Part shown: positions 1-9,206 of the stretch, piece after piece | Position numbering within the stretch: position 1 is the first letter of the stretch | Layout: each line of letters opens with the position of its first letter | Source of the DNA: Dyella sp. GSA-30 | GTDB lineage: Bacteria > Pseudomonadota > Gammaproteobacteria > Xanthomonadales > Rhodanobacteraceae | Direction: 5' to 3' | NCBI RefSeq assembly: GCF_027924605.1 | Contig: NZ_AP027042.1 | Coordinates: 4,937,524 to 5,001,523, forward strand | DNA: 64,000 bases | Program-made: the position numbers and the translations under genes | The notes under the pieces: model-generated | Seen by the model: only the letters and a program-made list of their open reading frames with translations | Database searches by the model: none | What the model was told of the DNA's origin: nothing

Positions 1-527
1 TCATCCGCGGCGGGCCGGTCGAACGTGCGGCTCATGAAGACGCGCAGGCTCTCGGGAAAGCCGTTCTCACGGTCGCGATCCAGGGCAAAAGCAAACTCGG
101 GAGCGTACTTGTCGACTTCGACAAAGCCATGGCGGCCGTAGAACGGCGCATTCCAGGGCACGTCGCGCAGGGTGCCCAGGTCGATCTTTCGATAACCGGC
201 GGCGCGCGCCCAATCGCAAGCGTGCTCCAGCAGGGCCGCGCCAATGCCGCGGCGGCCCCAGGTCGGCAGCACGTCGATCTCGGCAATGCCGATACTGTCG
301 CCGCCCTCTTCCACGTCCAGGCAGACGAAACCAACCAGCTCATCAGCGTCGCTGATAGCTACCCAGACCAGGCCTCGCGCAATGGCGTCGCCCAGGATGT
401 CCGGCGGCAGTTCGATCGCCGAATACGCCGGCCACGCGGCGTGTCCACGAAACATTTCGACGGCACTGCGCTCGATGGCGCAGAGGGTGCCGACTTGGGA
501 AGGTTGAGCGCGCTCGATGCGGAACAT
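1..527 (-). CDS. GNAT family N-acetyltransferase (3' end outside window)
   Basis: The protein reads from an ATG at 527 to the window edge without a stop, so about 175 residues are visible and the C-terminus is missing. The GNAT fold is recognised from the beta4 strand IDVLPTW (about 84-90), the acetyl-CoA pyrophosphate loop GRRGIGAALL (91-100, matching R-x-x-G-x-G/A) and the late NAPFYGRHGF segment (116-125). GNAT enzymes move an acetyl group from acetyl-CoA to an amine; the substrate cannot be told. It lies on the same strand as lolB but beyond a terminator hairpin, so it is probably transcribed on its own. In many Xanthomonadales ispE is expected next to lolB, so this neighbour is a local difference. 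Confidence 0.85.
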   Translation of the reverse strand, partial: MFRIERAQPSQVGTLCAIERSAVEMFRGHAAWPAYSAIELPPDILGDAIARGLVWVAISDADELVGFVCLDVEEGGDSIGIAEIDVLPTWGRRGIGAALLEHACDWARAAGYRKIDLGTLRDVPWNAPFYGRHGFVEVDKYAPEFAFALDRDRENGFPESLRVFMSRTFDRPAAD

Positions 528-574
528 AGATGTGAAATTGTCCGCTGCGCGGCCTGTAAAGAGGGAAGAGTAAA

Positions 575-607
575 GAGGAAAAGCCGTAGTTGCACGGCTT
601 TTCCCTC
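575..607 (-). terminator. Hairpin terminator after lolB
   Basis: Arms at 575-587 and 594-607 pair as gaggaaaagccgt with acggcttttccctc (one bulged base) around the loop agttgc. On the minus strand the stem is followed by a pyrimidine-rich tract. It sits 16 bases past the lolB stop and separates lolB from the acetyltransferase gene. Confidence 0.7.
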
Positions 608-623
608 TGCTGCATGAGCAACG

Positions 624-1238
624 TTACCGCGGTGCCAGTTGCCAGCTCTCGATGGAAAGCTTCACCTTGAACGGCGCCTTGTCCGCGAATACCTTCTTCG
701 GCAACGCCGGCTGACGGGTCGTGTCCCATTCGCGGTAGTCGACATTCCAGCCGTCCTGCTGCAGCAGCGACGGCAGGCGGTCCTGGCCGAAGCTCAGTTC
801 GGCCGGGCCGCCATCGGCACGCAGACCAAGCACCCAGGCCCGCAGCTCGCGCAACGGCACTTCCCAGCCCAGAGCCCGGCGCAGCAGCGCTTCGGCATCC
901 GGGCCGTTGATCGGACCGCCGTCCATGCCTTCGAGCAAGGCCTCGTCCGGGCTGCCCGTCAAACGAAAGCTCTTGCCGAAGGGGCCACGGATGGTGAACA
1001 CGTAGTGCTGACCATCCTGCACCCAGGTGATGTCGCCACTGCCGCTGGTCTTGCTATCGGAGACGGCGATGCGGCCTTCCAGCGTCCAATGATCCGTACC
1101 GGCCAACGCCTGCTCGCGTGTCTGCTGCTCGTTGAGCATGCCGGCATCGCCGGGCGTGCGTACGACGGCCTTGGGCACGCAGGCGGCCAGCAGCAGCGAC
1201 AACAGCGCGGCTGCGCCCAGACGTTGGATCGACTTCAT
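624..1238 (-). CDS. lolB: Outer-membrane lipoprotein insertion protein LolB
   Basis: This 204-residue lipoprotein matches LolB in length (E. coli about 207) and layout. It has a hydrophobic signal ending in the lipobox LLAAC with Cys20, then a single domain beginning WTLEGRIAVSD, the usual start of the LolB fold, and rich in short beta strands. LolB is the outer-membrane receptor that takes lipoproteins from LolA and inserts them into the inner leaflet. The start at 1238 is chosen because the codon overlaps the stop of the upstream TPR lipoprotein gene (ATGA, 1235-1238) and is followed at once by the signal peptide. The two genes form a translationally coupled pair closed by a hairpin. Confidence 0.93.
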   Translation of the reverse strand: MKSIQRLGAAALLSLLLAACVPKAVVRTPGDAGMLNEQQTREQALAGTDHWTLEGRIAVSDSKTSGSGDITWVQDGQHYVFTIRGPFGKSFRLTGSPDEALLEGMDGGPINGPDAEALLRRALGWEVPLRELRAWVLGLRADGGPAELSFGQDRLPSLLQQDGWNVDYREWDTTRQPALPKKVFADKAPFKVKLSIESWQLAPR

Positions 1239-2974
1239 GGATTCAGACGCTTCAAGGTGTCGTGCAGGCTGGTGTTCTGCGGGTCGATCTTGCGCACCTC
1301 GTCGAACACCCGCCGCGCGTCCTCCTGCTTGCCCTGGCGCCACAACACCTCGCCAAGATGCACGCCGACGTCGGCGTCCTTATGGCTTTGCCAGGCGCTG
1401 TTCAAGGCTTTTTCGGCCTGATCGAGATGGCCCAGACGGTACTGCACCCAGCCCCAGGAATCGGTGACCGCCGGATCGTTGGGCTTGGCCGTGCGCGCGG
1501 TCTGGATCAGCTGCTCAGCCTCGGGCAGATCGCGATTGGCGTCCGCCAGCGTGAAACCCAGCGCATTGCTCGCATCGGCGTCGCCGGGCTTGATCTGCAG
1601 CAGGCGACGCAGATCGTCGATCGCCTGGTCGGTCTGGCCACCCGAGGCATACGCAAGACCCCTGCCGTAGAGCAGACCCGGATCGTCCGGCGCAATCTGC
1701 AGGGCACGGCTGTAGGCCGCCTCCGCCTTGGCATATTGCTGCTCGCGCATGTACAGCTCGGCATCGACCTCGTAGGCACGACGCAGCTGCGCCGGCTGGT
1801 CGAGGTAATCGGTCTGCATTTCCTCCAGCTGCGCATGGGCTTCGGCTGAGCGTCCCAACTCAAGCAGCAGCACGGCACTGCGCAAGTCGGCGTCGAAGGC
1901 GTGTTCGTCGTCATCCGGGACCTGGCCGTACCACTTCAGCGCATCGTCCTTCTGCCCCTGCATTTCGGCCAGCTGGCCAAGCAGATAGGCGCTGTCGTTG
2001 CGAACGTCGTCGGGCGAATGCTGCAGCTGATTGTAAAGACGACTGAGCGTGCGGGTGTCGTTGGCATGCGCCGCCAGAGCGGCACGCAGCTGAAACGTAT
2101 CGGCGTTCTGCGGACCGTTGTCGAGCAGCTTGCCGGCGCTGGCGTAATCGCCGTTCTGCCCCAGCAGACTCGCATAGGCCAGGCGCAGACGGATGTTCTT
2201 GGGCGCCTTGGCGATGGCCTTCTGGAACATCGCCTGGGCGCCCTTGCGATCGCCGGCCTTGTACTTGAGCTGTGCGGCCCATGCATAGGCATCGGCATTT
2301 TCGAAGCGCTTTACCGCCGCATCGGCAATCTGCTGTGCGTAGGCCGTACGACCCAAGCGGTCACCCAGCTCGCTCATGGCCAGCCAGGCCTGCGCATCGC
2401 CGGGAGGCAGGCGCTGCGGGGTTGCCAGGGTCTCCAGCAGATTCGACGACTGCGCCGGATCGCGCCCGCCGACCAGTACACGGCCGAACTGGCGCCAGGC
2501 ATCGATGTCGCCCGAGCTGGTGAGAATCTCGAGCTGACGCTGCGCCTCGGCGGTATCGCCCTGCCCCAATGCCAGCTGGGCCCGGGCCTGGGCCAGCTCG
2601 GCCGGCTTGGCACCCAGGGCTTGCCAGCGGGCGATCGCACGCTGGGCGGCGGCATCGTCACGGATGGCGATGGCCATCCCGGCCGCCTGCTCGGCGACAT
2701 GAGGGTCGTCCGAGAGCAGCATGGCCCGGTCGTAGGCCGCCGATGCGTCCTTGAGATCGGTACGCGTCAATGCCATCTCACCCACCATGAGCTGCGCGAG
2801 CAGATCATGATCGGCGTCGGGCGTCGCCACGACCAGATGATCCAGGGGCTGACTGGACGCCGTCCGACTTGGGCCCGTGCGATTGGGCATTGCAGTACAA
2901 CCCACCAGGGCCAACACTATGACGCTCGCCCCAAAATGCCGCAGTTGCTTGAACTTGGCCGACCTGCTCAGCAC
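1235..2974 (-). CDS. TPR-repeat lipoprotein upstream of lolB
   Basis: The 579-residue product begins with a lipoprotein signal, lipobox ALVGC with Cys26. The rest is tetratricopeptide repeats: regular 34-residue helical pairs such as VAEQAAGMAIAIRDDAAAQR, and clear consensus units near residues 400-470 (AKAEAAYSRALQIAPDDPGL) and near the C-terminus. It is therefore a lipid-anchored periplasmic scaffold; partners are unknown. The gene shares ATGA with lolB and is divergent from hemA across 106 bases, an arrangement common in Xanthomonadales. A role in envelope assembly with LolB is only inferred from coupling. The start at 2974 is the first ATG and gives a complete signal peptide. Confidence 0.88.
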   Translation of the reverse strand: MLSRSAKFKQLRHFGASVIVLALVGCTAMPNRTGPSRTASSQPLDHLVVATPDADHDLLAQLMVGEMALTRTDLKDASAAYDRAMLLSDDPHVAEQAAGMAIAIRDDAAAQRAIARWQALGAKPAELAQARAQLALGQGDTAEAQRQLEILTSSGDIDAWRQFGRVLVGGRDPAQSSNLLETLATPQRLPPGDAQAWLAMSELGDRLGRTAYAQQIADAAVKRFENADAYAWAAQLKYKAGDRKGAQAMFQKAIAKAPKNIRLRLAYASLLGQNGDYASAGKLLDNGPQNADTFQLRAALAAHANDTRTLSRLYNQLQHSPDDVRNDSAYLLGQLAEMQGQKDDALKWYGQVPDDDEHAFDADLRSAVLLLELGRSAEAHAQLEEMQTDYLDQPAQLRRAYEVDAELYMREQQYAKAEAAYSRALQIAPDDPGLLYGRGLAYASGGQTDQAIDDLRRLLQIKPGDADASNALGFTLADANRDLPEAEQLIQTARTAKPNDPAVTDSWGWVQYRLGHLDQAEKALNSAWQSHKDADVGVHLGEVLWRQGKQEDARRVFDEVRKIDPQNTSLHDTLKRLNP

Positions 2975-3080
2975 ACTATTCTCCGTTGGACCTTCTATTC
3001 CGGTCAGTTCGACGTCCGGACCGGGACATCAAGCCTAGTTTACGCCGCCCGGTACCCGTCGCAGCCACTTATTTCATGCC

Positions 3081-4358
3081 ATGACGCTGATCGCCCTAGG
3101 GCTCAACCACCTCACCGCGCCGGTCAGCCTGCGCGAGCAGGTGGCGTTCGATTCGGACGCCGCGGGCAAGGCCTTGCATGACCTGCGTCAGCAGCCCGGC
3201 GTGGAAGAGGCGATGATCCTCTCCACCTGCAATCGCACCGAACTTTACGTCAGCGTCAAGGCCGGAGCGGAGAGCGCACCGCAGGTATGGTTGAGTCAGC
3301 ATCATCAGCTGACCCCGGGCAAGCTCGACGAGTTCCTTTACCGGCATGACGAGGACGATGCGGTCCGCCATATGTTCCGCGTCGCCACCGGGCTGGACTC
3401 GATGGTGCTGGGCGAACCGCAAATTCTTGGGCAGGTGAAAGACGCGTATCAAATGGCGCGCGACGCCCAGTCGCTTGGCGCGCCGATGGATCGCCTGCTG
3501 CAGCACACCTTTGCCGTAGCCAAGCGCGTGCGCACCGACACGCGCATCGGCGCGCATACGGTGTCGGTCGCCTTTACCGCCGTTCGCCTGGCCGAGCAGG
3601 TATTTACCGACCTGCGCCAGGCCTGCGTGCTGTTGATCGGCGCCGGCGACACGGTAGAACTGGCGGCCCGTCACCTGGTCGACAAGCAGGTGCGCCGGTT
3701 GATCGTCGCCAATCGCACGCTGGAAAACGCGCAGGAGCTGGCCGGCCGCCACGGCGGTTATGCCATCGCACTGCAGGATCTGCCGCAGCACCTGGCCGAG
3801 GCCGACATCGTCATTTCCTCCACCGCCTCGCGTGTTCCGGTGGTAACGCGTGCCATGGTCGAAAAAGCCATCAAGGCTCGCCGGCACAAGCCCGTTTTCA
3901 TGGTCGACATCGCCGTACCGCGCGACATAGAGGAAGGCGTCGGCAAACTCGACGACGTCTATCTCTATGGTATCGACGACCTGAAACAGGTGATCGACGA
4001 CAACCGTCGCTCGCGTGAAGCCGCCGCGCGCGAGGCCGATGCGATCATCGACCTGCAGGTCGAACGCTATATGGCCTGGCGCCGCGCATTGAACGTGCGC
4101 AACCCGGCCATGGACATGCGCCAGCATGCGGAAACCTACCGTGACGAAGTGCTGGCCAAGGCGCAGGCGATGCTGGCACGCGGACGTCCGCCGGAGGAAG
4201 CGCTCACTTTCCTTGCCAATACGCTGACCAACAAATTGCTGCATCATCCCAGTGCGCGCCTGCGCGAAGCCGCATTGAATGGCGACATGGACTTGCTGCA
4301 TGCCGCGGGGCGGCTGTACGGCCTGAACGACACACCAGAAGCGAGTACCGAGGAGTGA
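3081..4358 (+). CDS. hemA: Glutamyl-tRNA reductase HemA
   Basis: The 425-residue protein catalyses NADPH-dependent reduction of glutamyl-tRNA to glutamate-1-semialdehyde, the first committed step of C5-pathway haem synthesis. Visible family marks are the catalytic Cys50 in [10 protein letters not shown], the [17 protein letters not shown] signature (about 105-121), the nucleotide-binding loop LIGAGDTVE (about 189-197) and the C-terminal dimerisation helices. Length fits the family (about 420). It starts about 106 bases from the divergent lipoprotein gene and is followed 64 bases later by prfA, the standard hemA-prfA order in gammaproteobacteria. The spacer between them is purine/pyrimidine-rich with weak inverted repeats. 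Confidence 0.97.
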   Translation: MTLIALGLNHLTAPVSLREQVAFDSDAAGKALHDLRQQPGVEEAMILSTCNRTELYVSVKAGAESAPQVWLSQHHQLTPGKLDEFLYRHDEDDAVRHMFRVATGLDSMVLGEPQILGQVKDAYQMARDAQSLGAPMDRLLQHTFAVAKRVRTDTRIGAHTVSVAFTAVRLAEQVFTDLRQACVLLIGAGDTVELAARHLVDKQVRRLIVANRTLENAQELAGRHGGYAIALQDLPQHLAEADIVISSTASRVPVVTRAMVEKAIKARRHKPVFMVDIAVPRDIEEGVGKLDDVYLYGIDDLKQVIDDNRRSREAAAREADAIIDLQVERYMAWRRALNVRNPAMDMRQHAETYRDEVLAKAQAMLARGRPPEEALTFLANTLTNKLLHHPSARLREAALNGDMDLLHAAGRLYGLNDTPEASTEE

Positions 4359-4422
4359 GAAACGAGAAAGAACTGCCGATCCACTTTCTCGCCTCTTACC
4401 CCCTCCCTCTCGCTGCTGCCCC

Positions 4423-5499
4423 ATGACGCCATCCATTCGCCGCAAACTCGAAGCCCTTGCCGAACGCCACGAAGAAGTCGGGCTGTTACTAAGCCAGCCG
4501 GATGTGCTGGGCGACAACACACGCTTTCGCGAGCTCTCGCGCGAGTACGCACAGTTGGAGCCGGTGACCGCGTCGCTGCGCGAACACGACCAGGCCGAGC
4601 GCGAACTTTCCGATGCGCGTTCCATGCTGGACGATCCCGATATGCGCGAAATGGCGGTCGAGGATATCGATCGCCTCGAACAGCGCCTGGTCGAACTCGA
4701 TAGCGAACTGCAGATCCTGTTGTTGCCGAAAGATCCACGCGACGAAGCGAATCTGTTCCTCGAAGTGCGTGCCGGCACCGGCGGCGACGAGGCGGCGATC
4801 TTTGCCGGCGATCTGTTTCGCATGTATGCGCGTTACGCCGAACGCCGCCGCTGGCACGTGGAAATCCTGAGCGAACACCCCGGCGAGCACGGCGGTTACA
4901 AGGAAATCGTCGCGCGCGTCGAAGGCGCAGGCGCGTATTCCAAGCTGAAGTTCGAATCGGGCACGCATCGCGTGCAGCGCGTACCGGAAACCGAATCGCA
5001 GGGGCGTATCCATACCTCAGCCGCGACAGTAGCGATCCTGCCCGAGCTGGACGATATCGCCGATATCGAGCTGCGCGATGCCGACCTGAAAGTCGACACC
5101 TTCCGTGCATCGGGCGCCGGTGGCCAGCACGTCAACAAGACCGACTCGGCCATTCGCATCACCCATCTGCCCAGTGGCATCGTGGTGGAATGCCAGGACG
5201 AGCGCAGCCAGCACAAAAACCGCGCCCGCGCGATGAGTCTGCTCAAGGCACGCCTGCTCGACGATGAGCGCAGCAAGCAGGCCGCCGCCCAGGCCGAATC
5301 GCGTCGTCTGCAGGTGGGCTCGGGGGACCGCAGCCAGCGTATCCGCACCTATAACTTCCCGCAGGGCCGTATCACCGATCACCGCATCAACCTGACCCTG
5401 TATCGTCTGCCCGAAGTGCTTCAGGGCGATATGGACGAACTGATCGATACGCTGACCCGCGAACATCAGGCGGACGAGCTGAAAACGCTGACGGGTTAG
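4423..5499 (+). CDS. prfA: Peptide chain release factor 1
   Basis: This 358-residue class I release factor recognises UAA and UAG and triggers peptidyl-tRNA hydrolysis. The codon-reading P-x-T motif appears as PET at 188-190, and the catalytic GGQ loop is at 233-235 within [16 protein letters not shown]. The presence of P-x-T rather than the RF2 S-P-F motif assigns RF1. Length is normal. It follows hemA; the usual third gene prmC (the methyltransferase that modifies the GGQ glutamine) is not next to it and is not in the window. The next gene, 107 bases on, is a GT41 glycosyltransferase. Confidence 0.97.
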   Translation: MTPSIRRKLEALAERHEEVGLLLSQPDVLGDNTRFRELSREYAQLEPVTASLREHDQAERELSDARSMLDDPDMREMAVEDIDRLEQRLVELDSELQILLLPKDPRDEANLFLEVRAGTGGDEAAIFAGDLFRMYARYAERRRWHVEILSEHPGEHGGYKEIVARVEGAGAYSKLKFESGTHRVQRVPETESQGRIHTSAATVAILPELDDIADIELRDADLKVDTFRASGAGGQHVNKTDSAIRITHLPSGIVVECQDERSQHKNRARAMSLLKARLLDDERSKQAAAQAESRRLQVGSGDRSQRIRTYNFPQGRITDHRINLTLYRLPEVLQGDMDELIDTLTREHQADELKTLTG

Positions 5500-5606
5500 G
5501 GGTAAAGAGTGCAGCAGTTCACCGCCCCTGTGCCTCGCTCCTGCCCTCTTGCTCCCGACACCCCAAAAAGCTTGGCCCGGAACCCGACCTGCGCTAGCGT
5601 GCGCGC

Positions 5607-7715
5607 ATGAACCGTACCGCATCACCTCCCGATTCCAGGCAGCGAGTCGCCGACCTCATCGAGCGCGGCGCCATCGCCGAAGCCGAAATGGCCGCTGCCG
5701 AGTTGCGCGCACAATTTCCCGGCGATGCCGAGTATGCGCGCATGCACGGGCTGGCCTTGTTCCAACTGGGACGCAAGGACGAAGCGCTGGCTGCGCTGAA
5801 ACGCGCGACCGAGCTGGCACCAGAACATGTCGACGCGTTCTGCAATCTCGCCACGGTGATGGTCGAGAGCGGTCAAGCCAATGCGGCGATCGAACTGCTG
5901 CGCAACACCTTGAAGAAATCGCCCGGACATCCGGGCATCCTGCTTACGCTCGGCAATGCATTGATGGCCGCGGCGCGCTATGCGCAAGCACGCGAGTCGT
6001 ATGCGATGGCCACGCACGGCGCGCCGGAGCACCCCGGACTGCGACTGAATCTTGCCGCGGCCGAACTGGAGCTGGGCAACACTGACCAGGCCATCAAGCA
6101 CATCGAAGAAGCCCTGCATCTGGACTCGACTTTCGACGTTGCCTATGAACTGCTCGGCATGGTGTATCGCGCGCAGGGACGGCGAGCCGAGGCGGCACAG
6201 GCTTTTCTGCACGCCGAGCAACTGTCCCCCGAGAACCCGCGCTACCCGCTGCAAGCCGGTATCGCGCTGGATGACTCCGGCCAGTTGGAAGCAGCCGGTC
6301 AGGCCTATGCGCGCGCGCTGCGCCTGGATGCATCGTCAGGTCTCGCGCTGAGCCAGTTGGTGTTTACCAAGCGTCGGCTATGCGACTGGATCGACCTGGA
6401 GGAACTGAGCACCCGGCTTCATCGCGCCGTGGCCGAGCAACGCCAGGGCATCACACCTTTCTCCTTTCTGGCTGAAGCGGGGACGCCTGCGGAACAGCTG
6501 CGTTGCGCAACCACGTTTGCCAAACACACGGAAACGCAGATCGACCCGCTGCGACGCCAGCTGGCCTTTAGCTATCCGAGCTTGAAAGCCACCTCGGCCT
6601 GGCGCGTCGGCTTCGTCTCGAATGGATTTGGCGAGCATCCGATTGGCCGTCAGATCGTGACGCTGATCGAAACCTTGCGCGGCGACGATTTGGATATCCA
6701 CCTGTTTGCCACCACGCCCAGCGACGACAGCCCGATTCGCCAGCGGTTGGAAGCCGCAGCCAAGGTGCACGACATCACCCGCCTGGGCGTGGCCGAAACC
6801 GCCGAGCGCATCCACACGGCGGATATCGAAATCCTGTTCGATCTGCGCACCTTCGGCAGTGGCTCGAACATCGACCTGTTCGAATTGCAGCCAGCGCCGA
6901 TCCAGGTCAATTGGCTGGGCTTTCCCGCCACGTCCGGCGCACCATGGATGGATTACCTGATTGCCGATACCGTGGTGCTGCCCACCCCCATGCGCAAGCA
7001 TTTCAGCGAGAAGCTGATTCGTTTGCCGCGCTGCTTCATTCCCTGCGATCCCGCTGCCGACATTGCCGATGCACCTTCGCGTGCCGCCTGCGGCCTGCCC
7101 GAACAAGGCACCGTGTTCGCCAGTTTCAACAGCAGCTACAAGCTCGACCCGACCACGTTCGCGCGCTTCATGCTGATCCTGCAGCATGTGCCCGACAGCG
7201 TGCTGTGGCTGCAGACCGGCCCCGACGGCACCGACCGTCGTCTGCGTGCGGCCGCGCAGGCGCTCGATATCGTGCCCGAGCGCGTGATCTTCATGCCTAA
7301 ACTACGGCACGACGAATATCTTGCGCGATATGCACATGTCGACCTGTTTCTGGACACGACGCCATACAACGCACAGGCGACAGCCATCGATGCCTTGCGC
7401 GCGGGCTGCCCGATGCTGACGCTCCCCGGCGCCAGTCTGGCCGGACGTGTCGGCGCGAGCCTGCTGTTTCATGCGGGCCTGCCGGAGCTGATCGCCGAAG
7501 ACGAAGAAAGTTTTGTCGGCATCGCGACCGAGCTCGGCAACGATCCGGACGCTTTGAAGGTGGTACGCCAACATCTGCTTAAGAGCCGCGCAAAGCATCC
7601 GCTGTTCGACATCGACGCATTCGCCGCCGATTTCCGTCGCGCGATCCAGGGCATGAGCGCACGTCACCGCATCGGCAGGCCGCCGGCGGATATCGATCTG
7701 GGAGGGTTGCTGTGA
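5607..7715 (+). CDS. TPR-containing GT41 (SPINDLY/OGT-type) glycosyltransferase
   Basis: The 702-residue protein joins an N-terminal run of TPR units (about residues 10-270) to a catalytic region of the O-GlcNAc transferase/SPINDLY family. Catalytic landmarks are WRVGFVSNGFGEHPIGRQIV (about 331-350), PIQVNWLGFPATSGAPWMDY (about 431-450), FASFNSSYKLDPTTF (about 505) and TPYNAQATAIDALRAGCPML (about 585-604), the donor-binding region. Family members transfer GlcNAc or fucose from nucleotide sugars to Ser/Thr. No signal peptide is visible, so it should act in the cytoplasm; the acceptor is unknown. The stop overlaps the next start (GTGA), so it is coupled to the PPK2 gene. Bacterial GT41 genes often glycosylate flagellins, but no flagellin gene is here. 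Confidence 0.88.
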   Translation: MNRTASPPDSRQRVADLIERGAIAEAEMAAAELRAQFPGDAEYARMHGLALFQLGRKDEALAALKRATELAPEHVDAFCNLATVMVESGQANAAIELLRNTLKKSPGHPGILLTLGNALMAAARYAQARESYAMATHGAPEHPGLRLNLAAAELELGNTDQAIKHIEEALHLDSTFDVAYELLGMVYRAQGRRAEAAQAFLHAEQLSPENPRYPLQAGIALDDSGQLEAAGQAYARALRLDASSGLALSQLVFTKRRLCDWIDLEELSTRLHRAVAEQRQGITPFSFLAEAGTPAEQLRCATTFAKHTETQIDPLRRQLAFSYPSLKATSAWRVGFVSNGFGEHPIGRQIVTLIETLRGDDLDIHLFATTPSDDSPIRQRLEAAAKVHDITRLGVAETAERIHTADIEILFDLRTFGSGSNIDLFELQPAPIQVNWLGFPATSGAPWMDYLIADTVVLPTPMRKHFSEKLIRLPRCFIPCDPAADIADAPSRAACGLPEQGTVFASFNSSYKLDPTTFARFMLILQHVPDSVLWLQTGPDGTDRRLRAAAQALDIVPERVIFMPKLRHDEYLARYAHVDLFLDTTPYNAQATAIDALRAGCPMLTLPGASLAGRVGASLLFHAGLPELIAEDEESFVGIATELGNDPDALKVVRQHLLKSRAKHPLFDIDAFAADFRRAIQGMSARHRIGRPPADIDLGGLL

Positions 7716-8494
7716 GCAAACGAGACAAGGCCTATGAAAAGGCCATGGAAGAACTGCAGTTCGAGCTGGCCGGACTGAATCGCTACCTGCGCCGCAGCGG
7801 TCAGCGGCTTGCGGTGATTTTCGAAGGTCGCGACGCCGCTGGCAAAGGCGGCACGATCAAGCGCATCACCGAAAGCATGGACACGCACAACTACCGCATC
7901 GTGGCCTTGTCCAAGCCAAGCGAGGAAGAAGCGACGCAGTGGTACTTCCAGCGTTACATATCGCACCTGCCGTCGGCCGGCGAATTCGTGCTGTTCGACC
8001 GGAGCTGGTACAACCGCGCGGTAGTCGAACCGGCGATGGGCTTTTGTAGCAAGGAACAATACGAGGCGTTTCTCGGCCAGGTACCGACCTTCGAAAAGCT
8101 GCTGACCGACGACGGCATCATCCTGATCAAGTACTGGCTCGCGGTGGATCAGGAGGAGCAGGAAAAGCGCTTCAAGGATCGCGCGGAAGACCCGCTCAAG
8201 CGCTGGAAGCTTTCGCCGGTCGATATCGCCGCGCGCAAGAAATACAAGGAAATCGGCGAACTGCGCGACGTCATGATCGAGCGCACGCACGCCGCAGCGG
8301 CGCCCTGGTTCGTGGTGGACTTCAACGATCAGAAGCGCGGGCGCGTCAACCTGATCCGGCACTTGCTCGAACAGGTGCCGCGACATGACGCAAAGATCCC
8401 CGAGATGAAGCTCGACAAGCTCAAGCACAAGCCTCGCCAGGAACATGTCACTGATAAGGCGCTATGGGTGCCTGATGCGTTCGGCCGGCTCTAG
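7712..8494 (+). CDS. Polyphosphate kinase 2 family protein
   Basis: The 260-residue protein is a PPK2-type P-loop kinase. Walker A is GRDAAGKGG (39-47), Walker B is FVLFDRSWYNRA (from 92), and the lid region EEQEKRFKDRAEDPLKRWK carries the family's basic residues. Such enzymes phosphorylate NDPs or NMPs with polyphosphate, or the reverse; length and a single domain fit the one-domain class, but nucleotide preference cannot be read from the sequence. It starts with GTG overlapping the stop of the glycosyltransferase by 4 bases, which implies translational coupling. A shared role with that enzyme, for example regenerating nucleotides, is only a guess. It ends before a REP-type palindrome. Confidence 0.92.
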   Translation: MSKRDKAYEKAMEELQFELAGLNRYLRRSGQRLAVIFEGRDAAGKGGTIKRITESMDTHNYRIVALSKPSEEEATQWYFQRYISHLPSAGEFVLFDRSWYNRAVVEPAMGFCSKEQYEAFLGQVPTFEKLLTDDGIILIKYWLAVDQEEQEKRFKDRAEDPLKRWKLSPVDIAARKKYKEIGELRDVMIERTHAAAAPWFVVDFNDQKRGRVNLIRHLLEQVPRHDAKIPEMKLDKLKHKPRQEHVTDKALWVPDAFGRL

Positions 8495-8540
8495 ATCAGT
8501 TCCGACCGAAGCGAGCCACTAGCACCTCAGGTTCTCCCAT

Positions 8541-8667
8541 CGTCATTCCGGCGCAGGCCGGGACCCAGTGACTTTGTGATCGGTTATCGCGAGAGCAAAC
8601 AAGCATCTGCTCTATCGCGAAAACCTAAAACCGAAGCCACTGGGTCCCGGCCTGCGCCGGGATGACG
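8541..8667. repeat. REP-type long palindrome between convergent genes
   Basis: Two 30-base arms (8541-8570 and 8638-8667) pair with a single G.T-type mismatch. Each arm begins or ends with the cgtcattccgg core common in Xanthomonadales intergenic repeats. A second, imperfect stem (tcgcga...tcgcga) lies inside. It is the only notable element of the 232-base gap between PPK2 and the convergent thioredoxin gene and could act as a bidirectional terminator. Confidence 0.8.
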
Positions 8668-8726
8668 AGTAGGAAGGGCTGTCGAAACAAAAAATGCCGC
8701 TGCCAATAAATAGCGCGTGATAAACG

Positions 8727-9206
8727 TTATTTCTTGCCCAACCCTATCGCTTCACCGAGCGACTGCTCGTTAACCGTGCCCACAAAGCGCTTGGCAACCT
8801 TGCCATCCGGCCCGATCAACCAGGTCGTCGGCAAGCCACGAGGCTCATCGAAATCGGGTAGTGGCTTGTCCAATGGCACCTGCGCCACCGGATAAACCAC
8901 CGGGTGCTTGACCAGGAAGGCCTGGATATCGGCTTTTTCGCTGTCGTCGTAGGCCAGGCCGATAGCGGCGACCTTATCCTTGTGATCGGCGACGAACTTG
9001 GAAATGTCGGGCATCTCCTTGATGCACGGCACGCACCATGTCGCCCAGTAATTGACGATCACCCACTTGCCACGCTCGGCAGCAAGATCGAAGGTCTTGC
9101 CATCGAGCGTGGTGACCTTGAGCTTGGGTTGTGCCGGCATCTCGGCGTGAGCCGGCGCGGCCAGCAGCAGGGCAGCAGCGAGGGCAATAGGTGCAAACAG
9201 CTTCAT
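8727..9206 (-). CDS. Exported TlpA-like thiol:disulfide oxidoreductase
   Basis: The 159-residue protein has a cleavable signal peptide (about 1-21, ending APAHA) followed by a thioredoxin fold. The redox motif is WCVPC with Cys58 and Cys61, the cis-proline loop is RGLPTTW, and the beta3-like strand after CxxC matches the TlpA/ResA/AhpC-TSA group. Such periplasmic proteins reduce disulfides, often during cytochrome c maturation; the target here is not known. The start codon overlaps the stop of the upstream yihY-like gene (TGATG at 9204-9208), so the two are co-translated. Confidence 0.9.
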   Translation of the reverse strand: MKLFAPIALAAALLLAAPAHAEMPAQPKLKVTTLDGKTFDLAAERGKWVIVNYWATWCVPCIKEMPDISKFVADHKDKVAAIGLAYDDSEKADIQAFLVKHPVVYPVAQVPLDKPLPDFDEPRGLPTTWLIGPDGKVAKRFVGTVNEQSLGEAIGLGKK

